A DNA stretch of 64,000 bases from Palsa-1400 sp036501625 (GTDB taxonomy: Bacteria; Verrucomicrobiota; Verrucomicrobiia; Limisphaerales; Palsa-1400). The DNA is taken from positions 1-64,000 of the forward strand of contig DASXZY010000088.1 of the NCBI GenBank assembly GCA_036501625.1, in the 5' to 3' direction. Below, in pieces: positions 44,287-53,484 of the stretch. Under the pieces are notes generated by a model. The model saw only the letters and a list, made by a program, of their open reading frames with translations. It was not told the DNA's origin and searched no databases. The position numbers and the translations under genes are program-made. How positions within the stretch are numbered: the first letter of the stretch is position 1; every line of letters begins with the position of its first letter.

Positions 44287-46929
44287 TTATGGATGAGGCG
44301 CGCTGGCAATTTGCAAATCCGTATTCCAGCCTTGCGCTTCCGCCACCGCTTCGGGCGCGCGGGCGTGGCGGGCCGTTATTTCGCGCGACTCGCCGGGCAT
44401 CAGCGTCAAGTAATTATCTTCCCAGAGCACGGGCAGAATTTCCTCCCCGCCGCGGCCTGACGTTATTTTGACACGAACCAAAAAGGCTGGCGCGTGCCCG
44501 ATGTTCTCCAGGCGGACGCGCGTCGTTTCTTCCTGGCCATCAGGCTCCGAGACGGCGGTCATTTTCAAATCGGCCGGCTGCAATTTGCCAAGGGCCGTGA
44601 AGTCCGCGAACTGGCGCGTGGGAGTGTAATACCAATCCGATCCTTCCTTGGGTTCGCCCATCGTGTCGCCCCGCTTCGAGAGCCAATAGACGTTGCGGCT
44701 GACGATCCGGCCGGACGCATCCGAAAGCGCCAGGCGAACGAAATAGACCGGGCTGGCCCCTTCCTGCTCCGGCAGCGTCAAGACTCGCGCGCTGCTGTTT
44801 GGCGCGGCGTCCAGGGATGCCTCGCCCGAGAATGCCGGGGTTCCGTCAAGAGTAAAAATTTCCGCCTTGGCCCGCAGGCCGAGAAACGCCTCAAAGTAGT
44901 TATTGACAACCACGATGGAGCGGTCGTCGTAGGAATATTGAATGTGCAAAGGCTCGCAGGCCTTCTTGGCCCCGAAATAGCCGCCGCCCGGCCGCAGGTA
45001 ATAATCGTAGAGATGCCAGATGACCGAGGGCCAGGCGTTGTTCATCATCCATTGAATGACTCCCGTCGAATCAAACTTGTTGCGCCCGTAAGCCTCAAAC
45101 ATCGCGCGCTCGCCGTCGTAAGCCATCAATTGGGCTTTGCGCGAATAGTCCTCCACGCCGGCGGGCGCGCCCAGCCGCTTGGTAAGCGCCTCGGTGAAAA
45201 TATCCAGGTGTTTGAAAGGCCCGCCGCCGGCGTGATAGCTCCAAAACTCGTCGATGGGCCACAGATGATCCGGCGGCAACATGCGGCGCAGGCTCTCAAT
45301 GGGCGGGATGGCCGGGCCGGGGCTGGTCTCGGTGTTGAAGCCGCAGGCGCCGCCCGCCGTTTTGTCAACATACCAGTAAACGGGCGGCACGTAGTCGTAG
45401 GGGCCGGTCATGCGGATGCCCGTCGGCGCGCCCAATTTGGTCGGTTTGGCGGACGCGGACGACTGCGCCGAATCCGGCCAGCGAACTTCCTTCAACACGG
45501 CGAGGTAATTCTTCTCCGCCCGTTCGTTGGGCGGATTGTCGCTGCCGTACCACCATGTGATCACGCAAGGATGATTGCGGATGCGCCGGGTTTGGTCGCG
45601 CAGGGACTGGGCGGCGATGCCGTAATCGGTGTCGGTCCATTTAGGCCACTTTTCCCAAAAGTCGCAGCAGCACCAGCCCGCGATGACCATGATGCCGGCC
45701 TGGTCGCACAAATCCAGAAAGCGCCCGCTTTCCGTTTTGCCCTCAAAGCGGATGGCGTTGAGGTGCATGTCTTTGACATAGGCGATTTCCTGCCGCTCGC
45801 GCTCGGCGGAGTCGCGCAGAAAGATGTCCGGCGCCCAGCCGCCCCCGCGCACGAGGATCGGCCGGCCATTGATCTTGAAAACGCGATAACCCTTGTCGTT
45901 CAACTCCGAAGTGGCTTCGCGCATGCCGAAACGTATCGTGTCGTGATCGGAGACTTTTCCATCGACGATCGCTTCCAGCTTCAAGTCATATAGATTTTGC
46001 GGCCCAATTTCGCTCGGCCACCACAACCGCGGCTTGCTGAAGGCGAGCTGGGGAAACTTCTCCGGCGTGAACTCCACTTCCTGGCCGCCCGACGCCGGCA
46101 ATTCGACCGCCTGCTCGAATCGGGCGCCCGCAATCTCGCCGCGCACGATCGCGCGAACCGGGTGGCCGCTGGCATTGCGCACTTCCGCCCAGACTGTCAA
46201 ACGAGCCGTGTCCAGCAAAGGCATATCAAGTTTGGTGACGACCTGCGGCGAGCGCAACGCGACGGGGCCAGTCGTGGACAGATGCACGCCGCGCCACAAT
46301 CCCATGTCTTTGTCAGGCGGGGCGGGATTCCAATCCACCCACGTGATGCCAAGATTGTCCGGCTCCGGCGCGAAAATCTCGACCGCCAAAGCATTGGCCG
46401 CGCCGGGCCGGGCGGCGCCCGTGATGTTGAAGTTGTAAGTCCGGTAGGCGCCCGCCACATCATGGTCATTGGCCACCAGCTTTCCATTGACCCAAACGTT
46501 CGCCCGGTAATTGATGCCGTCGAATCCCAGCCAAACTTGCCCGTCCTGGCTGGCCGGCACGTCGAACTCCGTCCGATACCACCAGGAGACTTTGAACGGG
46601 CTGTCTGCCGGCATGGGCCGCAGGGAAAAATTGGCGCCGATGGGATAACTCATGCCCGGCAGCGAGCGGAAATTCATGCCGAAAAGCGGCTCCGAATATA
46701 CCTTGTCCTCCACCAGAGTGCCGACGACGGTGGATGGAACCCTGGCGTCGTACCAATTAGCCGTGGCAAATCCCGGAGTGGAAATCGCGGCGCCGCCGGC
46801 ATTCACCTTGGCCGAAGATTGTATCTTCCAGCCCTGCTCCAATGGCGTTTCAGAGGCGAGGCCTTGGCGCGCGAATCCGGCGATGGCCAGAGCGAGAATA
46901 ACATGGTTAAACACGAAGTGGATTGTCAT
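44287..46929 (-). CDS. Glycoside hydrolase family 2 exo-beta-D-glucosaminidase-like enzyme
   Basis: The 880 residues have a signal peptide, a GH2 sugar-binding domain (WYRTEFDVPASQDGQVWLGF), an immunoglobulin-like domain, the TIM barrel and C-terminal sandwich domains. The barrel matches exo-chitosanases of the CsxA type: YGSDNPP with Asp464 as likely acid/base, MTGPYDYVPPVYWY, GFNTETSPGPAIP with Glu534 as nucleophile, then WMMNNAWPSVIWHLYDYYLR and ACEPLHIQYSYDDRSIVVVN. The Asp/Glu pair with about 70 residues between is as in CsxA (Asp469/Glu541). It would remove glucosamine from chitosan ends. It faces the quinoprotein gene tail to tail. Confidence 0.85.
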   Translation of the reverse strand: MTIHFVFNHVILALAIAGFARQGLASETPLEQGWKIQSSAKVNAGGAAISTPGFATANWYDARVPSTVVGTLVEDKVYSEPLFGMNFRSLPGMSYPIGANFSLRPMPADSPFKVSWWYRTEFDVPASQDGQVWLGFDGINYRANVWVNGKLVANDHDVAGAYRTYNFNITGAARPGAANALAVEIFAPEPDNLGITWVDWNPAPPDKDMGLWRGVHLSTTGPVALRSPQVVTKLDMPLLDTARLTVWAEVRNASGHPVRAIVRGEIAGARFEQAVELPASGGQEVEFTPEKFPQLAFSKPRLWWPSEIGPQNLYDLKLEAIVDGKVSDHDTIRFGMREATSELNDKGYRVFKINGRPILVRGGGWAPDIFLRDSAERERQEIAYVKDMHLNAIRFEGKTESGRFLDLCDQAGIMVIAGWCCCDFWEKWPKWTDTDYGIAAQSLRDQTRRIRNHPCVITWWYGSDNPPNERAEKNYLAVLKEVRWPDSAQSSASAKPTKLGAPTGIRMTGPYDYVPPVYWYVDKTAGGACGFNTETSPGPAIPPIESLRRMLPPDHLWPIDEFWSYHAGGGPFKHLDIFTEALTKRLGAPAGVEDYSRKAQLMAYDGERAMFEAYGRNKFDSTGVIQWMMNNAWPSVIWHLYDYYLRPGGGYFGAKKACEPLHIQYSYDDRSIVVVNNYFEAFLGLRAKAEIFTLDGTPAFSGEASLDAAPNSSARVLTLPEQEGASPVYFVRLALSDASGRIVSRNVYWLSKRGDTMGEPKEGSDWYYTPTRQFADFTALGKLQPADLKMTAVSEPDGQEETTRVRLENIGHAPAFLVRVKITSGRGGEEILPVLWEDNYLTLMPGESREITARHARAPEAVAEAQGWNTDLQIASAPHP

Positions 46930-47018
46930 CCATTAACATCTAAACCCCAAGCCTGAAAATGACGATTTCCAGAAGGAAGTGCCGGAGGCGGCGGGTTGTC
47001 AATAAAGGTGATTGACCC

Positions 47019-47034
47019 GCAAGATTTCTCTTGC
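47019..47034. promoter_or_regulatory. Operator-like palindrome upstream of the TPR gene
   Basis: GCAAGA (47019-47024) and TCTTGC (47029-47034) are perfect arms around TTTC. The palindrome directly follows a TTGACC (47012-47017) that could be a -35 box, in the divergent spacer between the exo-glucosaminidase and TPR genes. A repressor here could block the rightward promoter. Confidence 0.3.
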
Positions 47035-47068
47035 ATTGTGATCGAAATCGCGAAATGTTTTTAGGCAC

Positions 47069-47854
47069 ATGGAAGAACCGCTGAAATTCCAGTTTGAGCT
47101 GCCGCGGACGCCCATGGGACCCCTCGTCGAGGTGTCCACGCGGGACATGGAAAAACTGCTGCTCAAGAAGCTGCAGGAGTCGGAGAATAATCCCACGCAG
47201 GCCCTGTGGCAATTGGCGCTCTTCTACAAACAAACCCGCCAGCACGGCAAGGCCCTGACCCGCCTCCAGGAACTGATGCCGATGGTTCCAGACCCGGAAG
47301 AGAGGGCCAAGTGCGTTCTGACGATGGGCCAGACCATGGAACAGACCGGCAACTACGCGTCGGCCGTTGGCTATTACAAGCAGGCTCTGGCCCTGGAGCC
47401 AATGAATACCTGGACATGGTATTTCATCAATAACAACCTCGGCTTTTCTCTCAATATCATGCAGCGCTTCGCCGAAGCGGAGCCTTATTGCCGCCGCGCC
47501 ATTCAGACCGATCCCAACCGCTCCAACGCCTACAAAAATCTCGGCCTCTCCCTGTCCGGCCAGGGCCAATACCGCGAGGCGGCCCAATGTTATGTCGCCG
47601 CGACCCAGACCAACGCCGCCGATCCGCGCGCCTTCCATCTCCTGATGGACCTGCTCAAAGACCATCCGGAGTTGGAATATGATTTCCAGGCCGCGGCCAT
47701 CGGATGCCGCAAGGCCGTCGAAACCGCCGCCCGCAAAGTGGAGGAAATGAAGCCGGTCATTCATCGCGGCTGGAAAAAGCGGATCATTCTCTTTCGCGCC
47801 AGAATCTTGGCCATGCTGCGGCGGTTATGGGTCGGCTCCCCGCCAGAGTTGTGA
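47069..47854 (+). CDS. TPR-repeat protein
   Basis: These 261 residues contain three to four tetratricopeptide repeats: ALWQLALFYKQTRQHGKALT, CVLTMGQTMEQTGNYASAVG, INNNLGFSLNIMQRFAEAEP and NAYKNLGLSLSGQGQYREAA. A basic C-terminal tail (KKRIILFRARILAMLRRLW) follows, with no signal peptide. It is probably a cytoplasmic scaffold. Its last 28 bases overlap the start of tilS, so the two are coupled. The partner proteins are unknown. Confidence 0.85.
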   Translation: MEEPLKFQFELPRTPMGPLVEVSTRDMEKLLLKKLQESENNPTQALWQLALFYKQTRQHGKALTRLQELMPMVPDPEERAKCVLTMGQTMEQTGNYASAVGYYKQALALEPMNTWTWYFINNNLGFSLNIMQRFAEAEPYCRRAIQTDPNRSNAYKNLGLSLSGQGQYREAAQCYVAATQTNAADPRAFHLLMDLLKDHPELEYDFQAAAIGCRKAVETAARKVEEMKPVIHRGWKKRIILFRARILAMLRRLWVGSPPEL

Positions 47855-49230
47855 CTCCGGACGCGTGGCGGCGCTGCGTTCGCCATATCGAACTGGCCAT
47901 CGCCTCCCGCAAACTCTTCCTCGACGGCCAAAAAATCCTGGTCGCGGTTTCGGGCGGCCTGGATTCCATGTTGCTCCTTCATGCGCTCCACGAACTCTCC
48001 GCCCAGCGCAAATGGAAACTGGTGGCCGCCCACTTCAATCATCAATTGCGCGGGGCGGCGGCCAAACGGGACGAGCGGCTTGTGCTGGAGCGCGCAAGCC
48101 AGCTTGGATTAAAGGCCGTCGCGGGCACAGCGGATGTCGCCGCAAAGGCCCGCGCGGCCGGCGTCTCGCTGGAAATGGCCGGGCGCAAAGCGCGCCATGA
48201 TTTCCTGGCCAAAACGGCGCGGCGGCATCGAATCCCCTCAATTGCCCTGGCGCATCATGCCGATGACCAGGTGGAATTGTTCTTCCTGAGACTGCTGCGC
48301 GGCACGGGCGGGCGCGGATTGGCGGGGATGCGATGGCGCAACCCGTCCCCCAGCGATCCTTCGATCGAATTGGTTCGGCCGCTGCTGGATCAGAGCAAGG
48401 GCGCATTGCTGGAGGCGGGGCAGGCGGCTGGCCTGCGCTTCTCAGAAGACGCCACCAACGCCTCGCTTGATTTTGAACGGAATCGCGTGCGCCACGAATT
48501 GCTCCCGTTGCTGCGCGAGCATTACCAGCCGCGCCTGGAAGAACGCGTGCTGAGCTTGATGGACTTGACCGGTGCGGAGTCGGAAGTTGTGCGCGATCTG
48601 GCGGAGCGGTGGCTGGCGGCCAAACGCCGGACCGCGTTTTCCCGGTTGCCCGCCGGCACGCAGCGGAGCGTTCTGTATTTGCAGTTGACGCAAATCGGGC
48701 TGGCTCCTGATTTCAATCTCATCGAACGCTTGCGCCTCCAATCCGGAACGCCAGTGGCGGCCGGAACCGGCCGATGGGTGGCTCTGGATTCCGGCGGATG
48801 TTTGCGCGCAGGCAAGACGGAGCAAGCGAAATTCGACCCTTCGCAAGTCTCCCTGAGTTTGGCGCGCACGAAAGGCCGGGTGGAAATCGGCGGACTCGCG
48901 CTGGCGTGGGAAATTGGCCCGGCGCGCGGAAGCAACTTCACGCGCGAACCAAACGTGGAGTATTTTGACTCCGACAAAGTTGGCGAGACCGTTTGCCTCC
49001 GCCATTGGCGGCCGGGCGACCGCTTTCAGCGCATCGGGATGGAGTCGTCCCGGAAACTGCAGGACCTATTCACGGATTTGAAAGTGCCTCGCGCCCAGCG
49101 GCATCAGCGCGTCGTGGCGGCGACGGCTCGCGGAGAGTTGTTCTGGGTGGAGGGCTTGCGAATCGCGGAAGGCTTCAAGCTGGGGCCAAAGACCGTGCGA
49201 CGCCTGAGGTGGCGCTGGCTGCGGGCGTGA
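47827..49230 (+). CDS. tilS: tRNA(Ile)-lysidine synthase
   Basis: The ATG at 47827 (MGRLPARVVT) is inside the end of the TPR gene and gives 467 residues. The PP-loop SGGLDS is at 42-47, followed by AAHFNHQLRG, the KARHDFLAKTARRH block and ALAHHADDQVELFFLRLLRG. C-terminal TilS domains follow, ending with LRHWRPGDRFQRIGMESSRK and LQDLFTDLKVPRAQR. It converts C34 of tRNA-Ile (CAU) to lysidine so that AUA is read as Ile. It is essential in most bacteria. Confidence 0.95.
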   Translation: MGRLPARVVTPDAWRRCVRHIELAIASRKLFLDGQKILVAVSGGLDSMLLLHALHELSAQRKWKLVAAHFNHQLRGAAAKRDERLVLERASQLGLKAVAGTADVAAKARAAGVSLEMAGRKARHDFLAKTARRHRIPSIALAHHADDQVELFFLRLLRGTGGRGLAGMRWRNPSPSDPSIELVRPLLDQSKGALLEAGQAAGLRFSEDATNASLDFERNRVRHELLPLLREHYQPRLEERVLSLMDLTGAESEVVRDLAERWLAAKRRTAFSRLPAGTQRSVLYLQLTQIGLAPDFNLIERLRLQSGTPVAAGTGRWVALDSGGCLRAGKTEQAKFDPSQVSLSLARTKGRVEIGGLALAWEIGPARGSNFTREPNVEYFDSDKVGETVCLRHWRPGDRFQRIGMESSRKLQDLFTDLKVPRAQRHQRVVAATARGELFWVEGLRIAEGFKLGPKTVRRLRWRWLRA

Positions 49231-49269
49231 AACTTTTGCCGGGCCGCGGTGTTTATTCGCGCGATGGCT

Positions 49270-49779
49270 ATGAAGCATAAATTGGCCCTGGCCTGCATGT
49301 TCGGAGGAATGGCGCTGGCCTGCGGAGGAGGCCCGATGTCCCCCGCGCGAATTGGCGCGGAGCAGGACAATCCCTATTCGGTGATTAGCGACCGCAACAT
49401 TTTCCGCCTCACAACGGCGCCGATTCCGGTCGAGCCGCCGCCCAAGCCGCCGGATTTGCCAAAGGTGATGCTGACCGGATTCGTCGGCAAGGGAAGCTCG
49501 CTGAAAATTCTGCTGGCCATTGTGCCCAAGGACAACAAGACGCCGACTGTTTACGCGACCTTGACGGCTGGACAGAAAGAGCACGACGTGGAATTGCTGG
49601 ATGCCCGCCCTGAATTCGAGGAAGTCGATATCATCAATAGCGGCACCCGGCAAACCCTCTCGGTCAGGAGCAACAGTTACGATTCCGAGGCCAGCGCACC
49701 CGCGGCGGCGCCCGGCCGGCACATCATGCCCCGCGGGATGCCGCCCGGTTTCGTATTCCGCCGCCCGCCGGGCAGTTAG
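49270..49779 (+). CDS. Small exported protein with a GspC-like segment
   Basis: Starting at MKHKLALACM gives 169 residues; ATG 49264 and GTG 49249 are alternatives. A short hydrophobic N-terminus ending ALACGGG may be a signal peptide or a weak lipobox. The mature part has NPYSVISDRNIFRLTTAPIP and LPKVMLTGFVGKGSSLKILL, the layout of the homology region of type II secretion GspC-like proteins (N(I/L)F followed by a short beta domain), with a Pro-rich C-terminus. That assignment is tentative. It starts 39 bases after the tilS stop and ends overlapping the convergent hemW stop by 4 bases. Confidence 0.55.
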   Translation: MKHKLALACMFGGMALACGGGPMSPARIGAEQDNPYSVISDRNIFRLTTAPIPVEPPPKPPDLPKVMLTGFVGKGSSLKILLAIVPKDNKTPTVYATLTAGQKEHDVELLDARPEFEEVDIINSGTRQTLSVRSNSYDSEASAPAAAPGRHIMPRGMPPGFVFRRPPGS

Positions 49780-50939
49780 CTTCGCAGGAATTCCGCTCCC
49801 GCCCAATCGGCAAAGCGCAGCCCCTTGTCCGTCAGGTGGAATCTCTCCGGGTTCATTTCCCCGTAACCCAGCTCGATCATCCGGTCAATTTCCGGCTTCC
49901 ATTCCTGGCGCAAATCAAAACCTGTCCGCCATTGGAACTGCTCCAGCGGCCAGCCCGCGTTCATGCGCAAGCCAAAGGCGGCGATTTCCCCGGCGCGCGC
50001 CAGCGGAGGAAGCTTCTCCGAAGATTCAACGGCGCGCTGCCCGCTTTCTATCCGGTCGCAATACCGCATGGTGTTGGCGACGTTGCGCGAGCGAATGCCG
50101 CCCACGTAAGCGGCGGCGCTGGGGCCAAGCCCATGAAAGGAACCGCCGCGCCAATAGTTGACATTGTGCCGGCAGGCGCGCTCCGGCAATTCCGCCGGGG
50201 CGGAGGCTGTGCGCCGGGCGAAATTGGCCACTTCGTACTGCTGAAATCCCGCCCCGGACATCGCCGCCAGAAGCTCGTCGTACATCGCGCACGCCAGGTC
50301 CTCATCGGTTTTCACGGCCCCGGCGCGCAATTGCTCGAAAAGCGGCGTGTCCTCTTCGTATATCACTTCGTAACACGCCAGGTGCTCGCTGCCCAGCGCA
50401 ACGGCCTCGGCCAGCGTTCGGCGCCACGAATCCATCGCCTGGCCCGGAATCGCGAACATCAAATCCAGGTTCACGTTGTCGAAACCCGCCGCGCGCAAAA
50501 TATCGAACGACTTGAAAACCATCTCGCGGCTATGCACGCGGCCGAGCCGGTCCAGCAACGCCTCGTCAAAGGATTGCGCGCCCATCGAAATGCGGTTGAC
50601 CCCTCCCTCGCGCAGCAGCCGGGCCTTGTCCAGCGACACCGTGGCGGGATTGCATTCGACCGTCCATTCGGCCGCGCCTGTCCAGCCCAGGCGGCGGATC
50701 GTTTCCAGGATGCGCTCCCATTGCCGCAGATTCAGCAGCGAGGGCGTGCCGCCTCCGAAAAAAATGGTCGTCGGGCGCCACCCCGCCGCGGCCATCTCCA
50801 TCTCCCGAATGACGGCCTCGACATAGCGGTTGATCAACGCGCCATCGCCCGCCTCGGAATAAAAAGCGCAATATTCGCACTTCTTCGCGCAAAACGGGAC
50901 GTGAACGTAGAGGCTTTCGATGGCCGCTTCCTGAGTCAT
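49776..50939 (-). CDS. hemW: HemW-like radical SAM protein (coproporphyrinogen III oxidase-like)
   Basis: The ATG at 50939 lies 7 bases after the kinase stop and gives 387 residues; a start 36 bases upstream would overlap the kinase gene. The radical-SAM cluster motif is Cys17-x3-Cys21-x2-Cys24 (PFCAKKCEYCAFY). FFGGGTPSLLNLRQWERIL, ECNPATVS, RISMGAQSFD and the C-terminal HNVNYWRGGSFHGLGPSAAA are all HemW/HemN features. HemW is regarded as a heme chaperone rather than the oxidase. The gene forms a pair with the kinase gene. Confidence 0.9.
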   Translation of the reverse strand: MTQEAAIESLYVHVPFCAKKCEYCAFYSEAGDGALINRYVEAVIREMEMAAAGWRPTTIFFGGGTPSLLNLRQWERILETIRRLGWTGAAEWTVECNPATVSLDKARLLREGGVNRISMGAQSFDEALLDRLGRVHSREMVFKSFDILRAAGFDNVNLDLMFAIPGQAMDSWRRTLAEAVALGSEHLACYEVIYEEDTPLFEQLRAGAVKTDEDLACAMYDELLAAMSGAGFQQYEVANFARRTASAPAELPERACRHNVNYWRGGSFHGLGPSAAAYVGGIRSRNVANTMRYCDRIESGQRAVESSEKLPPLARAGEIAAFGLRMNAGWPLEQFQWRTGFDLRQEWKPEIDRMIELGYGEMNPERFHLTDKGLRFADWAGAEFLRS

Positions 50940-50946
50940 GGCAAGT

Positions 50947-52527
50947 TCACTCGTTGGTGGATGATTGGCCGTCACGTATAAAAAGGCCGCGATAGCGCGG
51001 AGGCAGAAGCCCCGCCACGCCGCCGTTTTTGCCTGTCGATGGCCGGCCCTCGACGTAATGGTATTCCCCGTTCTCGTCCTGCCAGATTTCCACCACTACC
51101 AGTTGCTTGCCCGTGTGCGGAAAAAACCGCTCGAAGTGCATGGTCTTGGCCGTGGCCATTTGAGGCGGTTTAAGAATTCCCCCCAGTTCCGTCCACATGC
51201 GGTCAATCATCGCGTCCATCTCCTGCGGGAACGGTTGAATGGTGACCACCACGTGCCCGGCGGCATTTTTGGACCGCTCGGTGTGCCGAAGTTCAAGGCT
51301 TCTGAATTCCTGTTCGTCGCGGCGCATAAGGCGGTTGACGCTCTGCACTTGTTCCTTGCTCAAATCGAGTTGCGAGACGAATCGGCGGCCAATCCCCACT
51401 CCCTCCGGCCCCGCCGCGAAGGCCTCCAGCGCGCCTGCCGGAATAAGGATGGCTTTCGACTCGCCCATGCGGTCCTTGAAGAGGAGAATCGTTACGACGA
51501 CCAGCCAAATTGAACCCGTCACCAGCGCGAATCGCGGCAGCCATTTCCATTTCTTGCGCCGGCGGACTCCGCGCGGCAAATCGCCGGGCAGGTTGTGGAA
51601 GAGTCCGGTCGCGTCCTCGACGGCGGCGCGGAAATCGCCGGCATCCTGGTAACGGCGCCGGGGAGATTTGTCCAAGGCCCGCATCACAATTTCATCCAAG
51701 CGCGGGTCCGCGCCGGACTTGACGGAAGGCGGCGCAAAATGGCCCACTGGCAATTCGCCCGTGAGCATTTCGTAAAGCAGCACTCCCACCGCGTAGATGT
51801 CGGCCCGGCGGTCCACTTTGCCGGGGCGGTCCAACTGTTCGGGCGCCATGTAAGCCGGCGTGCCCATAATCATGGAAATCCGCGGGACGGACGATCTGCT
51901 TTCGCGGCGCCTGCCCATCAGCCGGGCCAATCCGAAATCGGCGATCTTCACGCGCCCCTTCTTGTCAAGCAAAATATTGGACGGCTTGATGTCTCGATGC
52001 ACGATCCCTTCTTCATGCGCGAATTGCAGCGCGTGGCACACCTCGATCACGATCCGCAGCGCCTCTTCGGGACGGACTTGTTTCTGTGCGATCAGCGTCC
52101 GCAGCGTGACCCCATCGACATATTCCATGAGGAAATAGAAGAAGCCGTTGATCTGGCCGAAGTCGAAGATGTTGACGATATTGGTATGGTTAAGTTTGGC
52201 CAGGGCTTTGGCCTCGCGGGAAAAGCGCTGGGCAAAGGCGGGGTCGCGGCCTAATTCCGGCGAGAGAATTTTCAGCGCCACCAGGCGGTCCAATTGCCGC
52301 TGGCGCGCCTTGTAAATCGTGCCCATGCCTCCCTGGCCGGCCACTTCCAGAATTTCCAGGCCGGGAAAAAGCGGGCCTAGTTCCGCTGGCGTCGGCGCCA
52401 TCAACGGCTGGTCTGTGTCCGCGTAAGCGGGGGAGTCGAAATTGCTGCCGCATTCGGGGCAGGTCGCCCCAGTCGTCTCCGGGGGGACCGGCGAATTGCA
52501 ATGCCTGCATATGCGGATGGTGTCCAT
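50947..52527 (-). CDS. Membrane-anchored Ser/Thr protein kinase with an N-terminal zinc ribbon
   Basis: The 526 residues begin with a zinc ribbon (Cys7, Cys10, Cys23, Cys26), then a Hanks-type kinase domain: GQGGMGTIYKA, Lys86 in VALK, HRDIKPSN with Asp179, DFG at 197-199 and YMAPEQ. After the catalytic domain come a basic stretch, one membrane helix (FALVTGSIWLVVVTILLF, near 330-350) and about 175 extracytoplasmic residues (SQLDLSKEQVQSVNRLMRRD and others) of no recognised family. It probably senses something outside and phosphorylates cytoplasmic targets. It is upstream of hemW on the same strand, with 7 bases between. Confidence 0.9.
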   Translation of the reverse strand: MDTIRICRHCNSPVPPETTGATCPECGSNFDSPAYADTDQPLMAPTPAELGPLFPGLEILEVAGQGGMGTIYKARQRQLDRLVALKILSPELGRDPAFAQRFSREAKALAKLNHTNIVNIFDFGQINGFFYFLMEYVDGVTLRTLIAQKQVRPEEALRIVIEVCHALQFAHEEGIVHRDIKPSNILLDKKGRVKIADFGLARLMGRRRESRSSVPRISMIMGTPAYMAPEQLDRPGKVDRRADIYAVGVLLYEMLTGELPVGHFAPPSVKSGADPRLDEIVMRALDKSPRRRYQDAGDFRAAVEDATGLFHNLPGDLPRGVRRRKKWKWLPRFALVTGSIWLVVVTILLFKDRMGESKAILIPAGALEAFAAGPEGVGIGRRFVSQLDLSKEQVQSVNRLMRRDEQEFRSLELRHTERSKNAAGHVVVTIQPFPQEMDAMIDRMWTELGGILKPPQMATAKTMHFERFFPHTGKQLVVVEIWQDENGEYHYVEGRPSTGKNGGVAGLLPPRYRGLFIRDGQSSTNE

Positions 52528-52566
52528 GTTGGTCGGGACATTTACACGGTGGCTCGATGAAAAACT

Positions 52567-53484
52567 CTAAATCTGGAAATTGCTTTTGATCCTGTTTTGT
52601 TTGTTGGTCACTTTAATGTCCGTCTTCTCATACGTCACCAGGGAATGGGGGGGGACGCTCTGAGTCAAAAATACGCTGGCTCCGATGGTGCTTCCTTCGC
52701 CGATGACCGTTTCACCGCCAACAATCGTCGCATTGGCGTAGATGGTCACGTTGTCTTCCAGAGTCGGGTGCCGCTTCTGCCCTTTGAGCGTCTGGCCGCC
52801 CGAGAGCGAGCGCGCCACCAGGCCGACGCCCTGGTAAAGTTTGACATGCCGCCCAATCTTGGCCGTCTCGCCGATGACTGTGCCCGTTCCGTGGTCAATA
52901 AAAAAATGGGAGCCAATCTCCGCTCCCGGATGCAAATCAATCCCGGTGCGGCTGTGCGCCCACTCGGTCATGATGCGCGGGATCAACGGAATTTGTTGCA
53001 GATAAAGCTGGTGGGCCAGTCGCTGCACCGCGATGGCTTCAATAAACGGATACGCCACGATGATCTCTTCCTTGCTCAACGCGGCCGGGTCGCCCGCGTA
53101 TGCGGCCTCGGTGTCCGTTTGCAGCAATTCCCGCACCTGCGGCAGGTTGCACAAAAAGTCCAGCGTCAGCGCGTGCGCCATCTGGCTGGAATCCCGGGCG
53201 TCCATCTTTCTTTCCGGGCCCGCGTAAGAAAGGCTTTTGTAAATCTCATCCGCCAGATGCCCCAGCACCGAGTCCATCAAGGTGGCAATCTCCACTTTCA
53301 ATTCCGACGAATGGATCGACTTGTCATCGAAAAAACCCGGAAACAGCAGTCGAAGCAGGCCGCACGAAATGGTGGCAATGGCAGTTTTGGACGGCAGATT
53401 CTTCCCGTCCAAATGGTTGATGCCCCCGACTTTCGCGTACGAGGCCATCAATCGGTCTGTCAATTCTGTTACTGAGAGCTTCAA
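52567..53484 (-). CDS. cysE: Serine O-acetyltransferase
   Basis: This 305-residue protein has the helical N-terminal domain of serine acetyltransferases, then a left-handed beta-helix of hexapeptide repeats: GIDLHPGAEIGSHFFIDHGT, GTVIGETAKIGRHVKLYQGV and TLEDNVTIYANATIVGGETV, with the catalytic His in DHGTG. It makes O-acetylserine for cysteine synthesis. The long N-terminal region (about 180 residues before the repeats) fits the EpsC/SAT group, longer than E. coli CysE. No cysK is nearby. A gap of about 490 bases lies upstream. Confidence 0.9.
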   Translation of the reverse strand: MKLSVTELTDRLMASYAKVGGINHLDGKNLPSKTAIATISCGLLRLLFPGFFDDKSIHSSELKVEIATLMDSVLGHLADEIYKSLSYAGPERKMDARDSSQMAHALTLDFLCNLPQVRELLQTDTEAAYAGDPAALSKEEIIVAYPFIEAIAVQRLAHQLYLQQIPLIPRIMTEWAHSRTGIDLHPGAEIGSHFFIDHGTGTVIGETAKIGRHVKLYQGVGLVARSLSGGQTLKGQKRHPTLEDNVTIYANATIVGGETVIGEGSTIGASVFLTQSVPPHSLVTYEKTDIKVTNKQNRIKSNFQI

